A stretch of 64,000 bases of DNA from Niallia endozanthoxylica (GCF_008710145.1 NZ_VYKL01000021.1:1-64000), one strand, 5' to 3'; shown: positions 43,575-53,820, numbered from the stretch's first letter. Notes: generated from the sequence alone by a model not told the origin. Translations and numbers: made by a program.

Positions 43575-44489
43575 GTGTTTTCAAATTATCTTGCTTATCT
43601 TCAGGAAAAGGGGATGGCACAAAATACGATTATTTCTTATGCGAATGATCTAAAAAGTTTTTTTCATGAGATGAATATCCAACCCGATGATTATGTCACG
43701 GCAGCAGACATTCGTAAATGGATCAATGGAATGCTTAGTCCAACAGATGTCAAACCGTTGGCCGTCTCTACAATCAATCGCCGTCTTAATTCCTTACGAA
43801 GCTATTATGCTTGGGCAGTAAAAAACCAAAGGTTGCAGCACAATCCGATGATTGATATCCAGGATTTAAAGACAGCTGATGAGGAGTCCGAAAAGATTAT
43901 GTGGCTCACAGAAGAAGAGTTTGGAGATTTGCTCGATCGAATAAGGAAGAAACCCATCAAAAGCAGAGGGGTCGATCCGGAAGAAAAATATCGTCGGGAT
44001 CGGGCTATCATCTATTTATTGACCTATGCGGGACCGCGTGTGGATGAACTTTCTAACCTGAAATTAACCGATATCGATTTAGAGTTGAAACGAATGAGGA
44101 TAGTGGGGAAAGGAAATAAAGTCAGAACAATCCCTATTTCGAATACGCTGTTAGCCGAGATAGAGGACTGGCTTTCATTCCGAGCAGAAATGGCTAAAAA
44201 GAAACCGCATGTGGACCAATCGCCATATGTGTTCTACAGTCAACGGTCTCCCAAGTTTACTGTACGTGGGATCCAAACGATGGTCGAGGGCTATAGTTTA
44301 CCAAATAAGAAATTAACTCCACATATGTTCAGGCATACTTTCTGTAAATGGATGTTAAAGGCGACAAATAATGATATTGAGAAGGTTAGGAGATTGGCTG
44401 GACATAGCAATATTGCTACCACCAGCAGGTATTTAAAAGATTCGTATAGTGATCTAGCAGATGCGGTTGAGGCGATGCCTAGATTTTAA
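43575..44489 (+). CDS. tyrosine recombinase (XerC/D-like)
   Basis: A 304-residue site-specific recombinase. N-terminal SAM-like DNA-binding domain (YLAYLQEKGMAQNTIISYAND) and a catalytic domain with Arg in YAGPRVDELSNL, HMFRH (His-x-x-Arg), LAGHSNIATTSRY with His and the nucleophile Tyr near residue 290. GTG start at 43575 behind GAAGGGCGTGAAC. It is not in the usual xerC/xerD gene contexts and may be the integrase of a lost mobile element or a resident Xer paralogue. Confidence 0.85.
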   Translation: MFSNYLAYLQEKGMAQNTIISYANDLKSFFHEMNIQPDDYVTAADIRKWINGMLSPTDVKPLAVSTINRRLNSLRSYYAWAVKNQRLQHNPMIDIQDLKTADEESEKIMWLTEEEFGDLLDRIRKKPIKSRGVDPEEKYRRDRAIIYLLTYAGPRVDELSNLKLTDIDLELKRMRIVGKGNKVRTIPISNTLLAEIEDWLSFRAEMAKKKPHVDQSPYVFYSQRSPKFTVRGIQTMVEGYSLPNKKLTPHMFRHTFCKWMLKATNNDIEKVRRLAGHSNIATTSRYLKDSYSDLADAVEAMPRF

Positions 44490-44502
44490 GAAAATGATAA
44501 AA

Positions 44503-44538
44503 CAAGAGTCCTCATAGAGAAATAGAGGCTCTTGTTTT
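44503..44538 (+). terminator. terminator after the recombinase
   Basis: AAAACAAGAGTCCTC pairs with GAGGCTCTTGTTTT. Confidence 0.75.
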
Positions 44539-44594
44539 AATGAGGATTGATATCGTTTTCACTAGGGGGATAACCATGATCCTCAATTGCGACT

Positions 44595-44647
44595 AAAAAA
44601 GGTGTCAGGCACCATCCATTTTTGGGATGGTGCCTGACACCTTTTTT
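44595..44647. repeat. GTGTCAGGCACC family repeat, perfect hairpin
   Basis: GGTGTCAGGCACCATCC (44601-44617), 7-base loop, perfect 17-base return arm (44625-44641), flanked by A6 and T6. It works as a bidirectional terminator between the recombinase and tatA. Relatives occur at 23881, 31123, 55040, 59931 and 63760. Confidence 0.85.
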
Positions 44648-44700
44648 CTCATCAGTTGAAATGAATAGGAGGGTGGTGGTGCTTGTCCTATCGTCCCACC

Positions 44701-44883
44701 TTACTCAGCCTTTTTTTCAATTTTTTCATCTTCATCAATGATTAAATCCTTGGTCGAATTTTTAAATTCTTTTAAAGTTTGACCAACGGCACGCCCTAGC
44801 TCAGGCAATTTTTTAGGTCCAAAAATAATTAATGCAAGCACTAAGATTAAAATCAATCCTGGAATTCCGATATTGGATATCAT
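44701..44883 (-). CDS. tatA: twin-arginine translocase subunit TatA
   Basis: A 60-residue TatA/E protein: one membrane helix ([18 protein letters not shown]), the [10 protein letters not shown] hinge, the amphipathic helix [13 protein letters not shown] and an acidic-basic tail. ATG at 44883 overlaps the TGA of the preceding ferredoxin gene (ATGA), with AAAGGAGAG upstream, so translation is coupled. No TatC gene is near. It is placed to help export the twin-arginine molybdoenzyme encoded at 50812. Confidence 0.9.
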   Translation of the reverse strand: MISNIGIPGLILILVLALIIFGPKKLPELGRAVGQTLKEFKNSTKDLIIDEDEKIEKKAE

Positions 44884-45797
44884 CCGATCCGCTCTCCTTT
44901 CTGCGAGAAATGATTCATTTTTGTACAAACCGTACAGGTTTCATCATGTTCACGCACGGTGTTAAACGAGTGATTGCAAGCAGGGCACGTTTTCTCATAA
45001 ACAGGATAATGAATCTCTTCCGTTCTTATGATTTGCTCTTCGATTCTGATTGCTTTCTCAGGACAAATATCTGCACATAAACCACAAGAATTACATCCCT
45101 GCATTGAAAGAGCAAAGTGTCCCTTTTGAATATCAAAACATTTTTGGTCACAAATTCTTTCACAAACTTTACAGAGCGTACATTTATCCAGGTCAACCGT
45201 TAGGTTAATAAATTGGAAATCAGGATAATACTGACGCAAATGTAAAGCATGATGATTAAAACGCCACTTAGCAGGTGTCATCTGCTTCATTAAAGATTTG
45301 CTTTCTTTTTTCCACAGGGAGAAAAGTTCTCTTCTCGAGCAAGTTTCCTCACCCTCCATCGAACCGGTCGAAATCGAAAAGGGAGATTCCCCTAGTTCCA
45401 GGAGCATTTGGTTTACTTGTTCCATCCGATGCATCCATTTTTCGAGGAAGGATGCATTTTCAAAGATAATGGAATGAACGCCCTTTTTATGAAGGATAAG
45501 CAATTCCGTTATGGTTGGAAAATGACAACCTGAAATCATCAGACCATTTTGTTTGATTTCCCTTTTCGGAAGGATGCCTGCAACAGCTTGAACAGGGCAT
45601 GCTGCCATACATTCGCCGCACTGCACACATTCAGAATGATCGATAACAGGCTTCCCATTTGTTATGGAAATCGCTTGCTTGTCACAGGCATCCACACATT
45701 TTGTACAATTAGAATGATGGCTTTTATGATGAGTACACGAAGATAATATTTCATATTCATAATCTAAGCTTTCTACCCACTTACTGAATAATGCCAT
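44880..45797 (-). CDS. multi-cluster 4Fe-4S ferredoxin-type protein
   Basis: A 305-residue cytoplasmic protein with four CxxCxxCxxxC-type [4Fe-4S] motifs: [39 protein letters not shown] and [15 protein letters not shown]-terminal CPAC...CTVC zinc-ribbon-like pair and a His-rich [11 protein letters not shown] near the start complete it. Residues about 85-190 have no motif. It resembles NapF/NapH-side electron carriers and could feed electrons to, or mature, the molybdoenzymes of this cluster. GGTGGTGGCTTAG site; tatA follows with overlap. Confidence 0.75.
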   Translation of the reverse strand: MALFSKWVESLDYEYEILSSCTHHKSHHSNCTKCVDACDKQAISITNGKPVIDHSECVQCGECMAACPVQAVAGILPKREIKQNGLMISGCHFPTITELLILHKKGVHSIIFENASFLEKWMHRMEQVNQMLLELGESPFSISTGSMEGEETCSRRELFSLWKKESKSLMKQMTPAKWRFNHHALHLRQYYPDFQFINLTVDLDKCTLCKVCERICDQKCFDIQKGHFALSMQGCNSCGLCADICPEKAIRIEEQIIRTEEIHYPVYEKTCPACNHSFNTVREHDETCTVCTKMNHFSQKGERIG

Positions 45798-46071
45798 CTA
45801 AGCCACCACCTATTTTTGATTGCTTTTCTCTTACAATTTCATTCTAATAGGAACTGTCCAATCTGAGGAGTGTGAGTTCCTCTACATTTAAGCCTGTTCA
45901 ATTGTGTATGTGTAATAGTCCATCCCACTTATAGAAAATAAAATTCGAATAACAATTGAATGATTGGTGAACAAATGATGAACTTTGTAGTAAACCTTAT
46001 TGATTGATGGGTTTTATCAATAAATCCTCTGTCATAAAACAGACAAAATCACCATTTGTTCTTGAATGAAT

Positions 46072-47652
46072 TTAAAAAGACATGGAATAATGAATTTTAA
46101 CAGCGACCATTAAGTTTAGAAAATCTACATTATTATGAAGGTACAGACCAGTCATGTCTTCAATCTTTTTCAGTCGGTTTCTTAACGTATTAGGATGAAT
46201 GTACAACGCTTCTGATACTTCATTCACGTTTCCTTGATACTGAAAATAGGCTTTAAGGGTCTTTAGATATTCTGTTCCGAGTTTGTCATCACTTTCAATT
46301 AAAGAGGGCAGATATTCTTCACAAAAATCGTATAGAATCTCCTTATGCAAATGCATGATGAGATTAAATATACCCAAATCATTAATATGAAAGACATGAT
46401 CATTTTCCAACCATACTTTGCCGAACTGCAAAGCCATTTTGGCCTCCTGATAACTTTTATTAAGATTCACGCTATCCTGACACCATTTCCCTATACCAAT
46501 ATGAAATTGGCAGCCGGGCCAATGACTCGAAAGTTCCTTTTCCATCATGGCCGCCTTTTCAAATACAAAGCTTTTTCTACTACTTGGATTACGATTTTCA
46601 TCATCTTTTAAGAGAACAACAATCTGATCCTGAAACGGAAATAGAATGATCTCATCATTTAAATCGGATAGATGGTTTTCTAAAAAAACAATTATCTCAT
46701 CCATCCACTCCAAATTCATCATCCATTCATCTGACAGAGCCACATCAATGACAAATAGATGATGCGGCTTTTCTAAGTCCCATCCCCACGTTCTTGCTTG
46801 TTTAATTAGGACCTTTTTCGACTCAAACTTGCGATAGAGAAGATCATAAATAAAATGCTCTTTCATTTGTTCCCGTTGCGCTCGAATGATTTCTTCTGTT
46901 TGAAAAACGAGAGCTGACAATCCAATGAATTTATCAAGGATGATCCTCTGCCATTCTTTCAAATTCGCTAAAGTCACTAAGGTTAGCTGAACTTGTCCCG
47001 CAATGTTCATGATGTATGGTTCATAAGGTTCATCCACTCTCATAACAGAGTTTTGTTCAGGTAAAGTAGTGTGCGGATTAGTGGTCTTCCTCTTGTCATG
47101 CCCAGCATTTTGTAGCCACTGTAACACTTTTTCAATCTCTTCTTCTGAACCGATTTGCCAAAGGAGCTGATTATTTTCATCTAAAAAAAGAAAGGGGGTT
47201 TCTAAAGCTGCAGAAAGATTTTCAGCAATCTTCATAATCCCTTTATTCATAAAACCATTTAACTCGATACTCAGCCTACTAAAGGTATGATGCTGCTTCT
47301 TCACTTCAAGAAGCTCGGAGGTAGATAAAGGTTCTTCTGCTATGACTAGCGGTACTTTACATTCGCGCAGCAGTAAAAAGCAATCCTCTTGAATAAGGAT
47401 TTCATGCTGATGACAAAGGAGGATTCCAATGAGATTTGAATCCTGAATCAATTGATTGACGACATTTTTATTGCTTAGTTTTAAACATTCCTCATCATTA
47501 TCAAGCAGAAGTAAAGTGGGACGTTCAAACCATTGATCAGGAATAGTGGTTGAAATGGTTTCAAAATAAGTATTTTCCTTTGGCAAGGGAGTTAAAAAAG
47601 TAAGTTGATAAAGCGGAATAGTAAATAAAACGTCCTGTAATAAGAGCTTCAT
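46072..47652 (-). CDS. PucR/CdaR-family transcriptional regulator
   Basis: A 526-residue regulator. An N-terminal PucR-type ligand domain (about 1-160), a mid GGDEF-like fold (about 290-420), and the C-terminal PucR helix-turn-helix: VNEVSEALYIHPNTLRNRLK then KIEDMTGL (about 470-500). ATG behind GAAGGATGATAGA, 9 bases after the ferredoxin-type gene, so both are one unit. It probably activates the divergent molybdoenzyme genes in response to the substrate or a nitrogen source. Confidence 0.85.
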   Translation of the reverse strand: MKLLLQDVLFTIPLYQLTFLTPLPKENTYFETISTTIPDQWFERPTLLLLDNDEECLKLSNKNVVNQLIQDSNLIGILLCHQHEILIQEDCFLLLRECKVPLVIAEEPLSTSELLEVKKQHHTFSRLSIELNGFMNKGIMKIAENLSAALETPFLFLDENNQLLWQIGSEEEIEKVLQWLQNAGHDKRKTTNPHTTLPEQNSVMRVDEPYEPYIMNIAGQVQLTLVTLANLKEWQRIILDKFIGLSALVFQTEEIIRAQREQMKEHFIYDLLYRKFESKKVLIKQARTWGWDLEKPHHLFVIDVALSDEWMMNLEWMDEIIVFLENHLSDLNDEIILFPFQDQIVVLLKDDENRNPSSRKSFVFEKAAMMEKELSSHWPGCQFHIGIGKWCQDSVNLNKSYQEAKMALQFGKVWLENDHVFHINDLGIFNLIMHLHKEILYDFCEEYLPSLIESDDKLGTEYLKTLKAYFQYQGNVNEVSEALYIHPNTLRNRLKKIEDMTGLYLHNNVDFLNLMVAVKIHYSMSF

Positions 47653-47661
47653 CGATGTCTA

Positions 47662-48216
47662 TCATCCTTCTCTCAAAAAAATATGCCCCTTTTGTTTTTT
47701 TAATATATTAACAGAAGGCCTTGTATATGCAACGATAGGTACATCTGCATCTTGGAAATTATTGGCCTTAATCTCATCTGAGGATACTTTCATGATGCTT
47801 AGTGCACCTGTTATACAATTTTCTACACAAATGGGTCTTAAGCCATCTTCAATCCGATCCACACAAAAATTACATTTATCCGCCCGATTTGTTTTGGGAT
47901 TTAACTTTAAGGCATCGAAAGGACATGCTTCAATGCATCTCTCACATCCTTTGCAGCCGCTTGGATTATGGACAACAATCCCGTCCTCGCGTACTTGAAA
48001 GTTATTCTCCGGACAAATATATACACAAACCGGATTCATACAATGATTACAAGAGAGCGAAATATGCAGTGGCAGTTCATCTATATCTGGTTCAATTGTC
48101 ATTACATTTCTACGATGCATCCCCATCAATCCATAAAAGTCATTACAAGCCATTTCACAGGTTTTACAATTAATACATCTGTTGAGGTCGATGGAAAATA
48201 CCAAATGCGATGTCAT
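47662..48216 (-). CDS. 4Fe-4S electron-transfer subunit (HycB/DmsB-like)
   Basis: A 184-residue iron-sulfur protein with four cluster motifs: CINCKTCEMACND, SCNHCMNPVCVYICP, GCKGCERCIEACP and KCNFCVDRI...CVENC. This is the small-subunit pattern of molybdopterin oxidoreductases. ATG at 48216 behind AAGAAGGAATTACTT; the longer frame to 48384 runs into the divergent promoter region. Partner of the catalytic protein starting at 48465 on the other strand. Confidence 0.82.
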   Translation of the reverse strand: MTSHLVFSIDLNRCINCKTCEMACNDFYGLMGMHRRNVMTIEPDIDELPLHISLSCNHCMNPVCVYICPENNFQVREDGIVVHNPSGCKGCERCIEACPFDALKLNPKTNRADKCNFCVDRIEDGLRPICVENCITGALSIMKVSSDEIKANNFQDADVPIVAYTRPSVNILKKQKGHIFLREG

Positions 48217-48325
48217 AAAGTAATTCCTTCTTTCTGAAATAGTTCTGGAAACTGCTATATTATCTAAAAATATGATTAAATTACAATCTTGTGAATTTCT
48301 TATAGTGTTACATTTTTTTAAGCCG

Positions 48326-48336
48326 GTCACAGTGAC
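48326..48336. promoter_or_regulatory. palindrome in the divergent promoter region
   Basis: GTCAC-A-GTGAC, perfect 11-base palindrome in the 248-base divergent promoter between the ferredoxin/pucR unit and the first molybdoenzyme gene. Candidate site for the PucR protein or an FNR/Crp-type regulator (the half-site GTGA fits the latter). Inference from position. Confidence 0.4.
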
Positions 48337-48464
48337 ATCAAGCACATACAGTTGCCAAAAAGCTATCCCATTAAAACCCATCAATAAATAGTGATATTAG
48401 GCAATTCGCTGCGAATGGAATTCTGCTAGAATGTATTCTGACTACGTAGACAAGGAGAATATAG

Positions 48465-50456
48465 ATGAACAATCATGCAGCCAGGAAATTCAGGAATGTC
48501 TGTCCTAGAAATTGTCCAAGTTCATGCACAATGATTTCCCATATAGAAAAGGATTCCATTCATCATATTGCAGGAGATATTAGCCACCCTTATACAAAGG
48601 GAAAACTTTGTGCGAAGGGATTTTCATATGCAGAAAAAAATAACCATAGAGATCGCTTAAAATATCCTTACTATCAAAAAGTAAAAGGATCAGGGAAATA
48701 TATTCAAATTTCTTGGGAAAAGGCTTTTCAGCTCATCATAAGTGAAATAATGAATATTCATTATCATTTTGGCAGCCTTCTCCCTTTCGCCTTGTTTAAG
48801 GGTTCTGGAAATATTGGCGTGCATCATTATGTAACAGATGACTTTTTTTCACATATAGGAGAAACAACAAGAATACTTGGCACCTCATCCTTACTTTCAA
48901 GATTACATGCTCTTGAATCTAATCAGGTGGTTAGGAATGGGTCTAATCCGTCTACTATCAAAGAGGCCTCACTAATTGTCATCTGGGGAGCGAATCCAGC
49001 TGCAACCAATATTCATCTCATTCCTTATTTAATTGAAGCAAAAGTAAAAGGAGCAAAAATTGTAGTCATTGACCCCCTTTATACACAAACAGCTGAGCTA
49101 GCAGATTTATATATCCAATTACGGCCAAGTACAGACGGGGCGTTGGCAAGTCTATTAATTAAACATTTAATTGAAAATAACCTATTTGATAAACGTTTTT
49201 TCGATAGTGATTCTAATGAAATGAATGGATTAATAAATAACATAAATGAAATAGATACAGATGAATATAGAATGAATTGTGATGTATCCAAAGAGGCAAT
49301 TAACCTTTTACTGACCTGGATGAAAGATGCCGATACGATTGCGTATGTCATTGGTTCAGGGCTGCAAAAACATTCCAATTTTGGACATACGATTCAGTCA
49401 ATCGAAGTATTAGCTGCCGTTCACGGGGATATTGGCAAAATAGGCGGGGGAATTTACTTAAGAGATGATGGCGACACGATGATGTTTAATAATCAAACCC
49501 CTGAACGTTTATTAGGAAAAAATCGAATCCTGGATATCAATAATAGAAATCATGGGGGAGATCCTCCTATTAAAATGTTATGGGTTTCATGTGCAAACCC
49601 AGTAATTCAAGAACCTCATTCAGCATCGATGAAGCAGTTTCTTATGGATATTCCATTCGTTGTGACAGTGGATCAGTTCATGACACCGACAGCACAAATG
49701 TCCAATCTCATTCTGCCAACAACCACTCATTTTGAGGAAATGGATATTATTGTAAGCTGGTGGCATAAAGAAATTGCGTTAAATGAAAAAGCTCTATCTC
49801 CCTATTATGATAGTAGAAGTGAGTGGTGGATGATGACAGAATTAGCAAGAAGGCTAAATCAGCATTTGCCATCCCTTTGTACTTTTCCTATTTATTCTTC
49901 CGAAGAGGAATATCTAAATGCACAATTTAATCATCAGGTATTTAACATTTATTCGGTTAGAAACCTATCAGAGTTGAAAGAAAGAAGGATGACAGGAGCT
50001 ATTTCTAATGCTAGAGCGCAGCAGCGATACACTAATCTAGCGAAACAAAATAAAGAGTTTCACCCGATGATGGGGAAGTTACCATCAAAAGAACATCCTT
50101 TTTGGTTTATCACTCCTCATCATCCATATGCATTTAACTCTCAATTTCACTTTTTAAATCTTCATGATGAGAAAGAAGCATTTGCGCTCATCCATCCACA
50201 AGCAGCCACAGATATTGGCATAACAAACGGGGATATTGTTAAGGTTTACAATAATCAAGCATGTATTGAGATAAAAGCCTTATGCAGCAAACAAGTTCCA
50301 AAAGATATTGTCATGGTGTATCAAGGGTGGTATCCAGATTCAGATGTGACCATTAACGATTTGATACCTGCAAAGCAAGAAAATCCGAGCAAAGAGGAAT
50401 CTATTTTTCAAAACGACGCGTTTTATGACACCTTTGTGAATGTTGAAAAATTATAG
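48465..50456 (+). CDS. molybdopterin oxidoreductase, YyaE-like (cytoplasmic)
   Basis: A 663-residue MopB-family catalytic protein resembling B. subtilis YyaE. N-terminal [4Fe-4S] motif Cys13, Cys17, Cys21, Cys49 (VCPRNCPSSC and KLCAKG). Two bis-MGD binding domains: IVIWGANPAATNIHL then VVIDPLYTQTAELAD and RPSTDGALA. C-terminal MGD domain from about 545 (HPQAATDIGITNGDIVKVYN). No Tat signal, so cytoplasmic. The usual metal ligand (Cys/Sec/Ser near residue 140) is not obvious: the region reads GTSSLLSRLHALES. AAGGAGAATATAG site. Substrate unknown. Confidence 0.83.
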   Translation: MNNHAARKFRNVCPRNCPSSCTMISHIEKDSIHHIAGDISHPYTKGKLCAKGFSYAEKNNHRDRLKYPYYQKVKGSGKYIQISWEKAFQLIISEIMNIHYHFGSLLPFALFKGSGNIGVHHYVTDDFFSHIGETTRILGTSSLLSRLHALESNQVVRNGSNPSTIKEASLIVIWGANPAATNIHLIPYLIEAKVKGAKIVVIDPLYTQTAELADLYIQLRPSTDGALASLLIKHLIENNLFDKRFFDSDSNEMNGLINNINEIDTDEYRMNCDVSKEAINLLLTWMKDADTIAYVIGSGLQKHSNFGHTIQSIEVLAAVHGDIGKIGGGIYLRDDGDTMMFNNQTPERLLGKNRILDINNRNHGGDPPIKMLWVSCANPVIQEPHSASMKQFLMDIPFVVTVDQFMTPTAQMSNLILPTTTHFEEMDIIVSWWHKEIALNEKALSPYYDSRSEWWMMTELARRLNQHLPSLCTFPIYSSEEEYLNAQFNHQVFNIYSVRNLSELKERRMTGAISNARAQQRYTNLAKQNKEFHPMMGKLPSKEHPFWFITPHHPYAFNSQFHFLNLHDEKEAFALIHPQAATDIGITNGDIVKVYNNQACIEIKALCSKQVPKDIVMVYQGWYPDSDVTINDLIPAKQENPSKEESIFQNDAFYDTFVNVEKL

Positions 50457-50554
50457 ATACTAGTATCGCACACTTTATGAGGAAACTAAAACCTGCTTTC
50501 TTATTAATCAATAAGCGCCTGGCATTTGCCGATGAGGTGCGTGTATCATGCAGA

Positions 50555-50592
50555 AAACTAGCTTTCGCTTCATTGCGCAAAGCTAGTTTTTT
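50555..50592 (+). terminator. terminator after the first molybdoenzyme
   Basis: AAACTAGCTTT / AAAGCTAGTTT, 11-base stem, then a T run. The remaining gap to 50812 contains only the upstream region of the second enzyme gene. Confidence 0.8.
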
Positions 50593-50811
50593 TATCTGAT
50601 AAAACTGTGCATGTTTATAAAATCGACATATTTGTATAGAAAGGAAAAAAAAGGTTTGTGAATAGCTAACAAACAGGGATGGTTAAGAGTGTACGATTCA
50701 ACACTCCTCATACCCATGATTAGAAACTATAATAAGAGTATGTTCAATAGTTAACAACTATTATTCCTCTATAAATATGTAAAGAAAATAGAAAACAGGA
50801 GGGATTCATTT

Positions 50812-53175
50812 ATGAATATCTCAAGAAGAAGTTTTATTAAAACGGGGCTAGCGGGAAGTGCAACGCTCGGATTATCCGGTATGTTCACTTCACGAAAGTG
50901 GTTCCAGTCAGCAGCAGCTGAAAATGCTCCCAAGGAAATAACGAGGTTCACTTACCATACAACAAACTGTGGAGGTCGATGTGCATTTAAATGTACGGTT
51001 AGAGACGGAAAGCTTGTCAAAATTGTTCCAAATAACTGGACAGATACAAGATTTTCAACGGTTTGCTTAAAAGGAATAAGTGAGATTGAACGTATTTATA
51101 GTCCAGATCGTCTGAAAACTCCTTTAAAGCGTGTAGGTGAACGAGGTGAAGGGAAATTCGTTGCCATTTCATGGGATGAAGCCTTAACTGAAATTCATAA
51201 AAAGCTATCTAGTTCCATTGCAAAATACGGCGGAAAATCTATTTTGTTTAGTGCTTCTTCAGGTATTGAATACACATACCAGCAACTAGTCACCTTACTT
51301 GGTGCACAATATGTTTGTGAAGCGGGTATTGACGTTGGCCTTGCTAACGGATTAGAGGAATGTATTGGCGGTCAAGCTTACGGTTATGTGCAAAATGAAA
51401 CGTCAGATTGGGTAAACTCGAAAACGATTATTTTCCTAGGCTGTAACATTTTAGAAACCACTTTAACAGATTCGAAGTTTTTCTACGCGGCAAAGGATGC
51501 CGGTGCGAAGATTATTGTGATTGACCCGAACTATTCTACAACAGCATCAAAATCTGATCAATGGATTTCAATTAAACCAGGTACGGATGGGGATCTACTG
51601 CTAGGAATGATTACCCTTATTCTCGATAATAATTGGTATGATGCTGAGTATCTAGTGAAAAACTCATCTGCTCCATTTTTAGTAAGAGAAGACAACAAGC
51701 AATTGTTAAGAGTTGAGCAATCTAAAGAAGGAAATGTAGAAAATCCGTTTTACGTCTGGGATAAAAATAGTCATTCTCTAAAGCCTTATAACACTGAAGG
51801 TGTCAATCCTCAACTTGAAGGAGAATTTACTATAGATGGTGTGAAAGTAAAAACGGTCTTTACGGCAATGAAAGAAAATCAAAAGTCTTATACCCTTAAA
51901 TGGGCATCTGAAAAGACAGAAATTGATGAAGATGTGATTTACGAGTTAACGAAACGATATGCAACGGCAGGGCCTGCTGTTCTTGGTTGGGGATTCGGCG
52001 GAATCGACAAATGGGGAAATGCAGATGTTGCTGGTCATGCAGGAGCGATTCTCGGTGCTTTAACAGGAAACATCGGCCGGGTTGGCGGAGCGGTTGGAAA
52101 TGCATTGTATCATGGCAGCTCATGGACTGCAGCACTCAATTCTTGGGAACTGCCGCCTGAATTTGCTCAAGCACCGCTAGAGATGACAACCCAAGACAGA
52201 CGCATAAAAGAAAACTCTGTACGGGTCGTTATTAACTTGGGTAACACATTACAGCAGCATTTTGCTAACTTAAGTAAAACAGAAGAATGGATTAATAGCT
52301 TAGATTTTCTTGTAACAATCGATCCTTTCCATAACCCAAGTGTCAATTATTCTGATATTGTATTGCCAGCCTCTACAGCATTCGAAAGTGAATATGACAT
52401 TATCAACATGCAAGTGAACCGTTCTCACGTATTAATGTCACAAAAAGTGATTGAGCCATTACATGAAAGTAAATCAGACTTCCAAATCGAAAAGGAAATG
52501 GCTGCGAGATTTGGATTAGACCATCATTTACCTAAAACGCCAGAAGACTTACAAAGACATCGTTTAACATCTGGTGATCCTCGATTAGATGGAATTACGA
52601 TTGAAACATTAAGAGAGAACAATTTTATTATGCGTTTAAAGGTACCAAATGAGCCGTATCGTGGTTTTATGGATCAAAAATATTCCACTCCATCTACAAA
52701 ACTAGAACTCTATCACGAAAAGATGGTTGAGTATGATCAGGCATTTCCGAACTCAGACCTACCGTCTGAAGCACATAAAAACAACTCATTATCAAAACAA
52801 TATCCTTTACAATTTAGTCAGGCTCATACTCGATACCGTGTCCATTCGCAATTTACGAATGCCAAGTGGATTAACCAAATCGATCCACATCCAAAGCTAG
52901 AAATCAACTCAAAGGATGCAGAATCTAGAAAACTTAAAACAGGTGATCTTGTAGAAATTTTTAACGAGCGAGGTTCATTCCAAGCAAAATGTAAAGTGAC
53001 AGAATATTTACGTCCAGGGCAAGTCCGGTTACATGAAGGCTGGTGGACGGAGCATATGAAGGCAGGAAACCTTCAAAATGTAACGAACGACAAACTGAAC
53101 GAACGTCAGTATAAGCTTAGATATGGTCCCGTTATTCCGTACAATGATACGTTAGTTGAAGTGAAGAAGATTTAG
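50812..53175 (+). CDS. Tat-exported molybdopterin oxidoreductase, DMSO reductase family
   Basis: A 787-residue catalytic subunit. Twin-arginine signal SRRSFIK (Arg5-Arg6) with hydrophobic core GLAGSATLGLSG. [4Fe-4S] motif Cys53, Cys57, Cys61, Cys85. MGD domains: LGCNILETTLTDSKF, IDPNYSTTASKSDQW, the LGWGFGGIDKWGNADVAGHA stretch and the C-terminal DHHLPKTPEDLQRH to GDLVEIFNERG region. The ligand position (AGIDVGLANGLEEC) lacks Cys or a clear Ser; Asp is possible. Works outside the membrane with the following FeS and NrfD subunits. Substrate (S- or N-oxide, oxyanion) not predictable. Confidence 0.88.
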   Translation: MNISRRSFIKTGLAGSATLGLSGMFTSRKWFQSAAAENAPKEITRFTYHTTNCGGRCAFKCTVRDGKLVKIVPNNWTDTRFSTVCLKGISEIERIYSPDRLKTPLKRVGERGEGKFVAISWDEALTEIHKKLSSSIAKYGGKSILFSASSGIEYTYQQLVTLLGAQYVCEAGIDVGLANGLEECIGGQAYGYVQNETSDWVNSKTIIFLGCNILETTLTDSKFFYAAKDAGAKIIVIDPNYSTTASKSDQWISIKPGTDGDLLLGMITLILDNNWYDAEYLVKNSSAPFLVREDNKQLLRVEQSKEGNVENPFYVWDKNSHSLKPYNTEGVNPQLEGEFTIDGVKVKTVFTAMKENQKSYTLKWASEKTEIDEDVIYELTKRYATAGPAVLGWGFGGIDKWGNADVAGHAGAILGALTGNIGRVGGAVGNALYHGSSWTAALNSWELPPEFAQAPLEMTTQDRRIKENSVRVVINLGNTLQQHFANLSKTEEWINSLDFLVTIDPFHNPSVNYSDIVLPASTAFESEYDIINMQVNRSHVLMSQKVIEPLHESKSDFQIEKEMAARFGLDHHLPKTPEDLQRHRLTSGDPRLDGITIETLRENNFIMRLKVPNEPYRGFMDQKYSTPSTKLELYHEKMVEYDQAFPNSDLPSEAHKNNSLSKQYPLQFSQAHTRYRVHSQFTNAKWINQIDPHPKLEINSKDAESRKLKTGDLVEIFNERGSFQAKCKVTEYLRPGQVRLHEGWWTEHMKAGNLQNVTNDKLNERQYKLRYGPVIPYNDTLVEVKKI

Positions 53176-53178
53176 GAG

Positions 53179-53817
53179 GTGGGCATGATGAGATATGGTA
53201 TGGTAATCGATTTAGACAAATGTATGGGATGTCACACATGTTCAATTTCATGTAAAATGCAAAATAATGTGCCGGATGGAATGCTTTGGAATCGTGTCGT
53301 TAGTGTAGGTGATGAAGGGTTAGATAGTGTAGAAGGACTTTTCCCTAATGTAAAGAGAAAATATATCCCGATTGCCTGTCAGCATTGTGATAACGCACCT
53401 TGTCAAAAAGCATGTCCGGTTGGTGCAACATATTATGATGAAAATGGAGCGGTCCAAATTGATTATGGCCGCTGTATCGGCTGCCGCTACTGTATGGCCG
53501 CATGCCCATATAACGTACGTGTCTTTAACTGGGAAGAAGCAGAGCGTCATCCAGACTTTAATTATGGAGATGGAGTCGTTCCTGTACGTGACGTAGGTGT
53601 GGTTGAAAAGTGCACATTTTGTAAAGAAAGAACAAGTGAAGGGTTAGATCCCATGTGTGTAGAATGCTGCCCGGCTGAAGCACGAGTCTTTGGTGATTTA
53701 GATGATCCAACTAGCGAAGTGTCTAGGTTAATTCGCGAAAGAAACGGGGAGCAGCTGCTGAAAGAAAAAGGAACGAAGCCGAAAGTTTACTATTTAGGCT
53801 TGAATGGGGAGGTGTAA
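53179..53817 (+). CDS. 4Fe-4S subunit of the molybdoenzyme (DmsB/PsrB-like)
   Basis: A 212-residue iron-sulfur protein with four cysteine clusters: CMGCHTCSISCKM, CQHCDNAPCQKACP, CIGCRYCMAACPYNVR and CTFCKERTSEG then CVECCP. This is the electron-transfer subunit between catalytic and membrane subunits. It starts 3 bases after the catalytic gene (GGAGGTGGGC site inside its end) and is followed after 3 bases by the NrfD gene. Confidence 0.92.
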   Translation: MGMMRYGMVIDLDKCMGCHTCSISCKMQNNVPDGMLWNRVVSVGDEGLDSVEGLFPNVKRKYIPIACQHCDNAPCQKACPVGATYYDENGAVQIDYGRCIGCRYCMAACPYNVRVFNWEEAERHPDFNYGDGVVPVRDVGVVEKCTFCKERTSEGLDPMCVECCPAEARVFGDLDDPTSEVSRLIRERNGEQLLKEKGTKPKVYYLGLNGEV

Positions 53818-53820
53818 TCG

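Noticed and set aside
48465..53175. Selenocysteine in the two molybdopterin enzymes
   Set aside because: Both frames are continuous without internal UGA, so neither is a Sec formate dehydrogenase.
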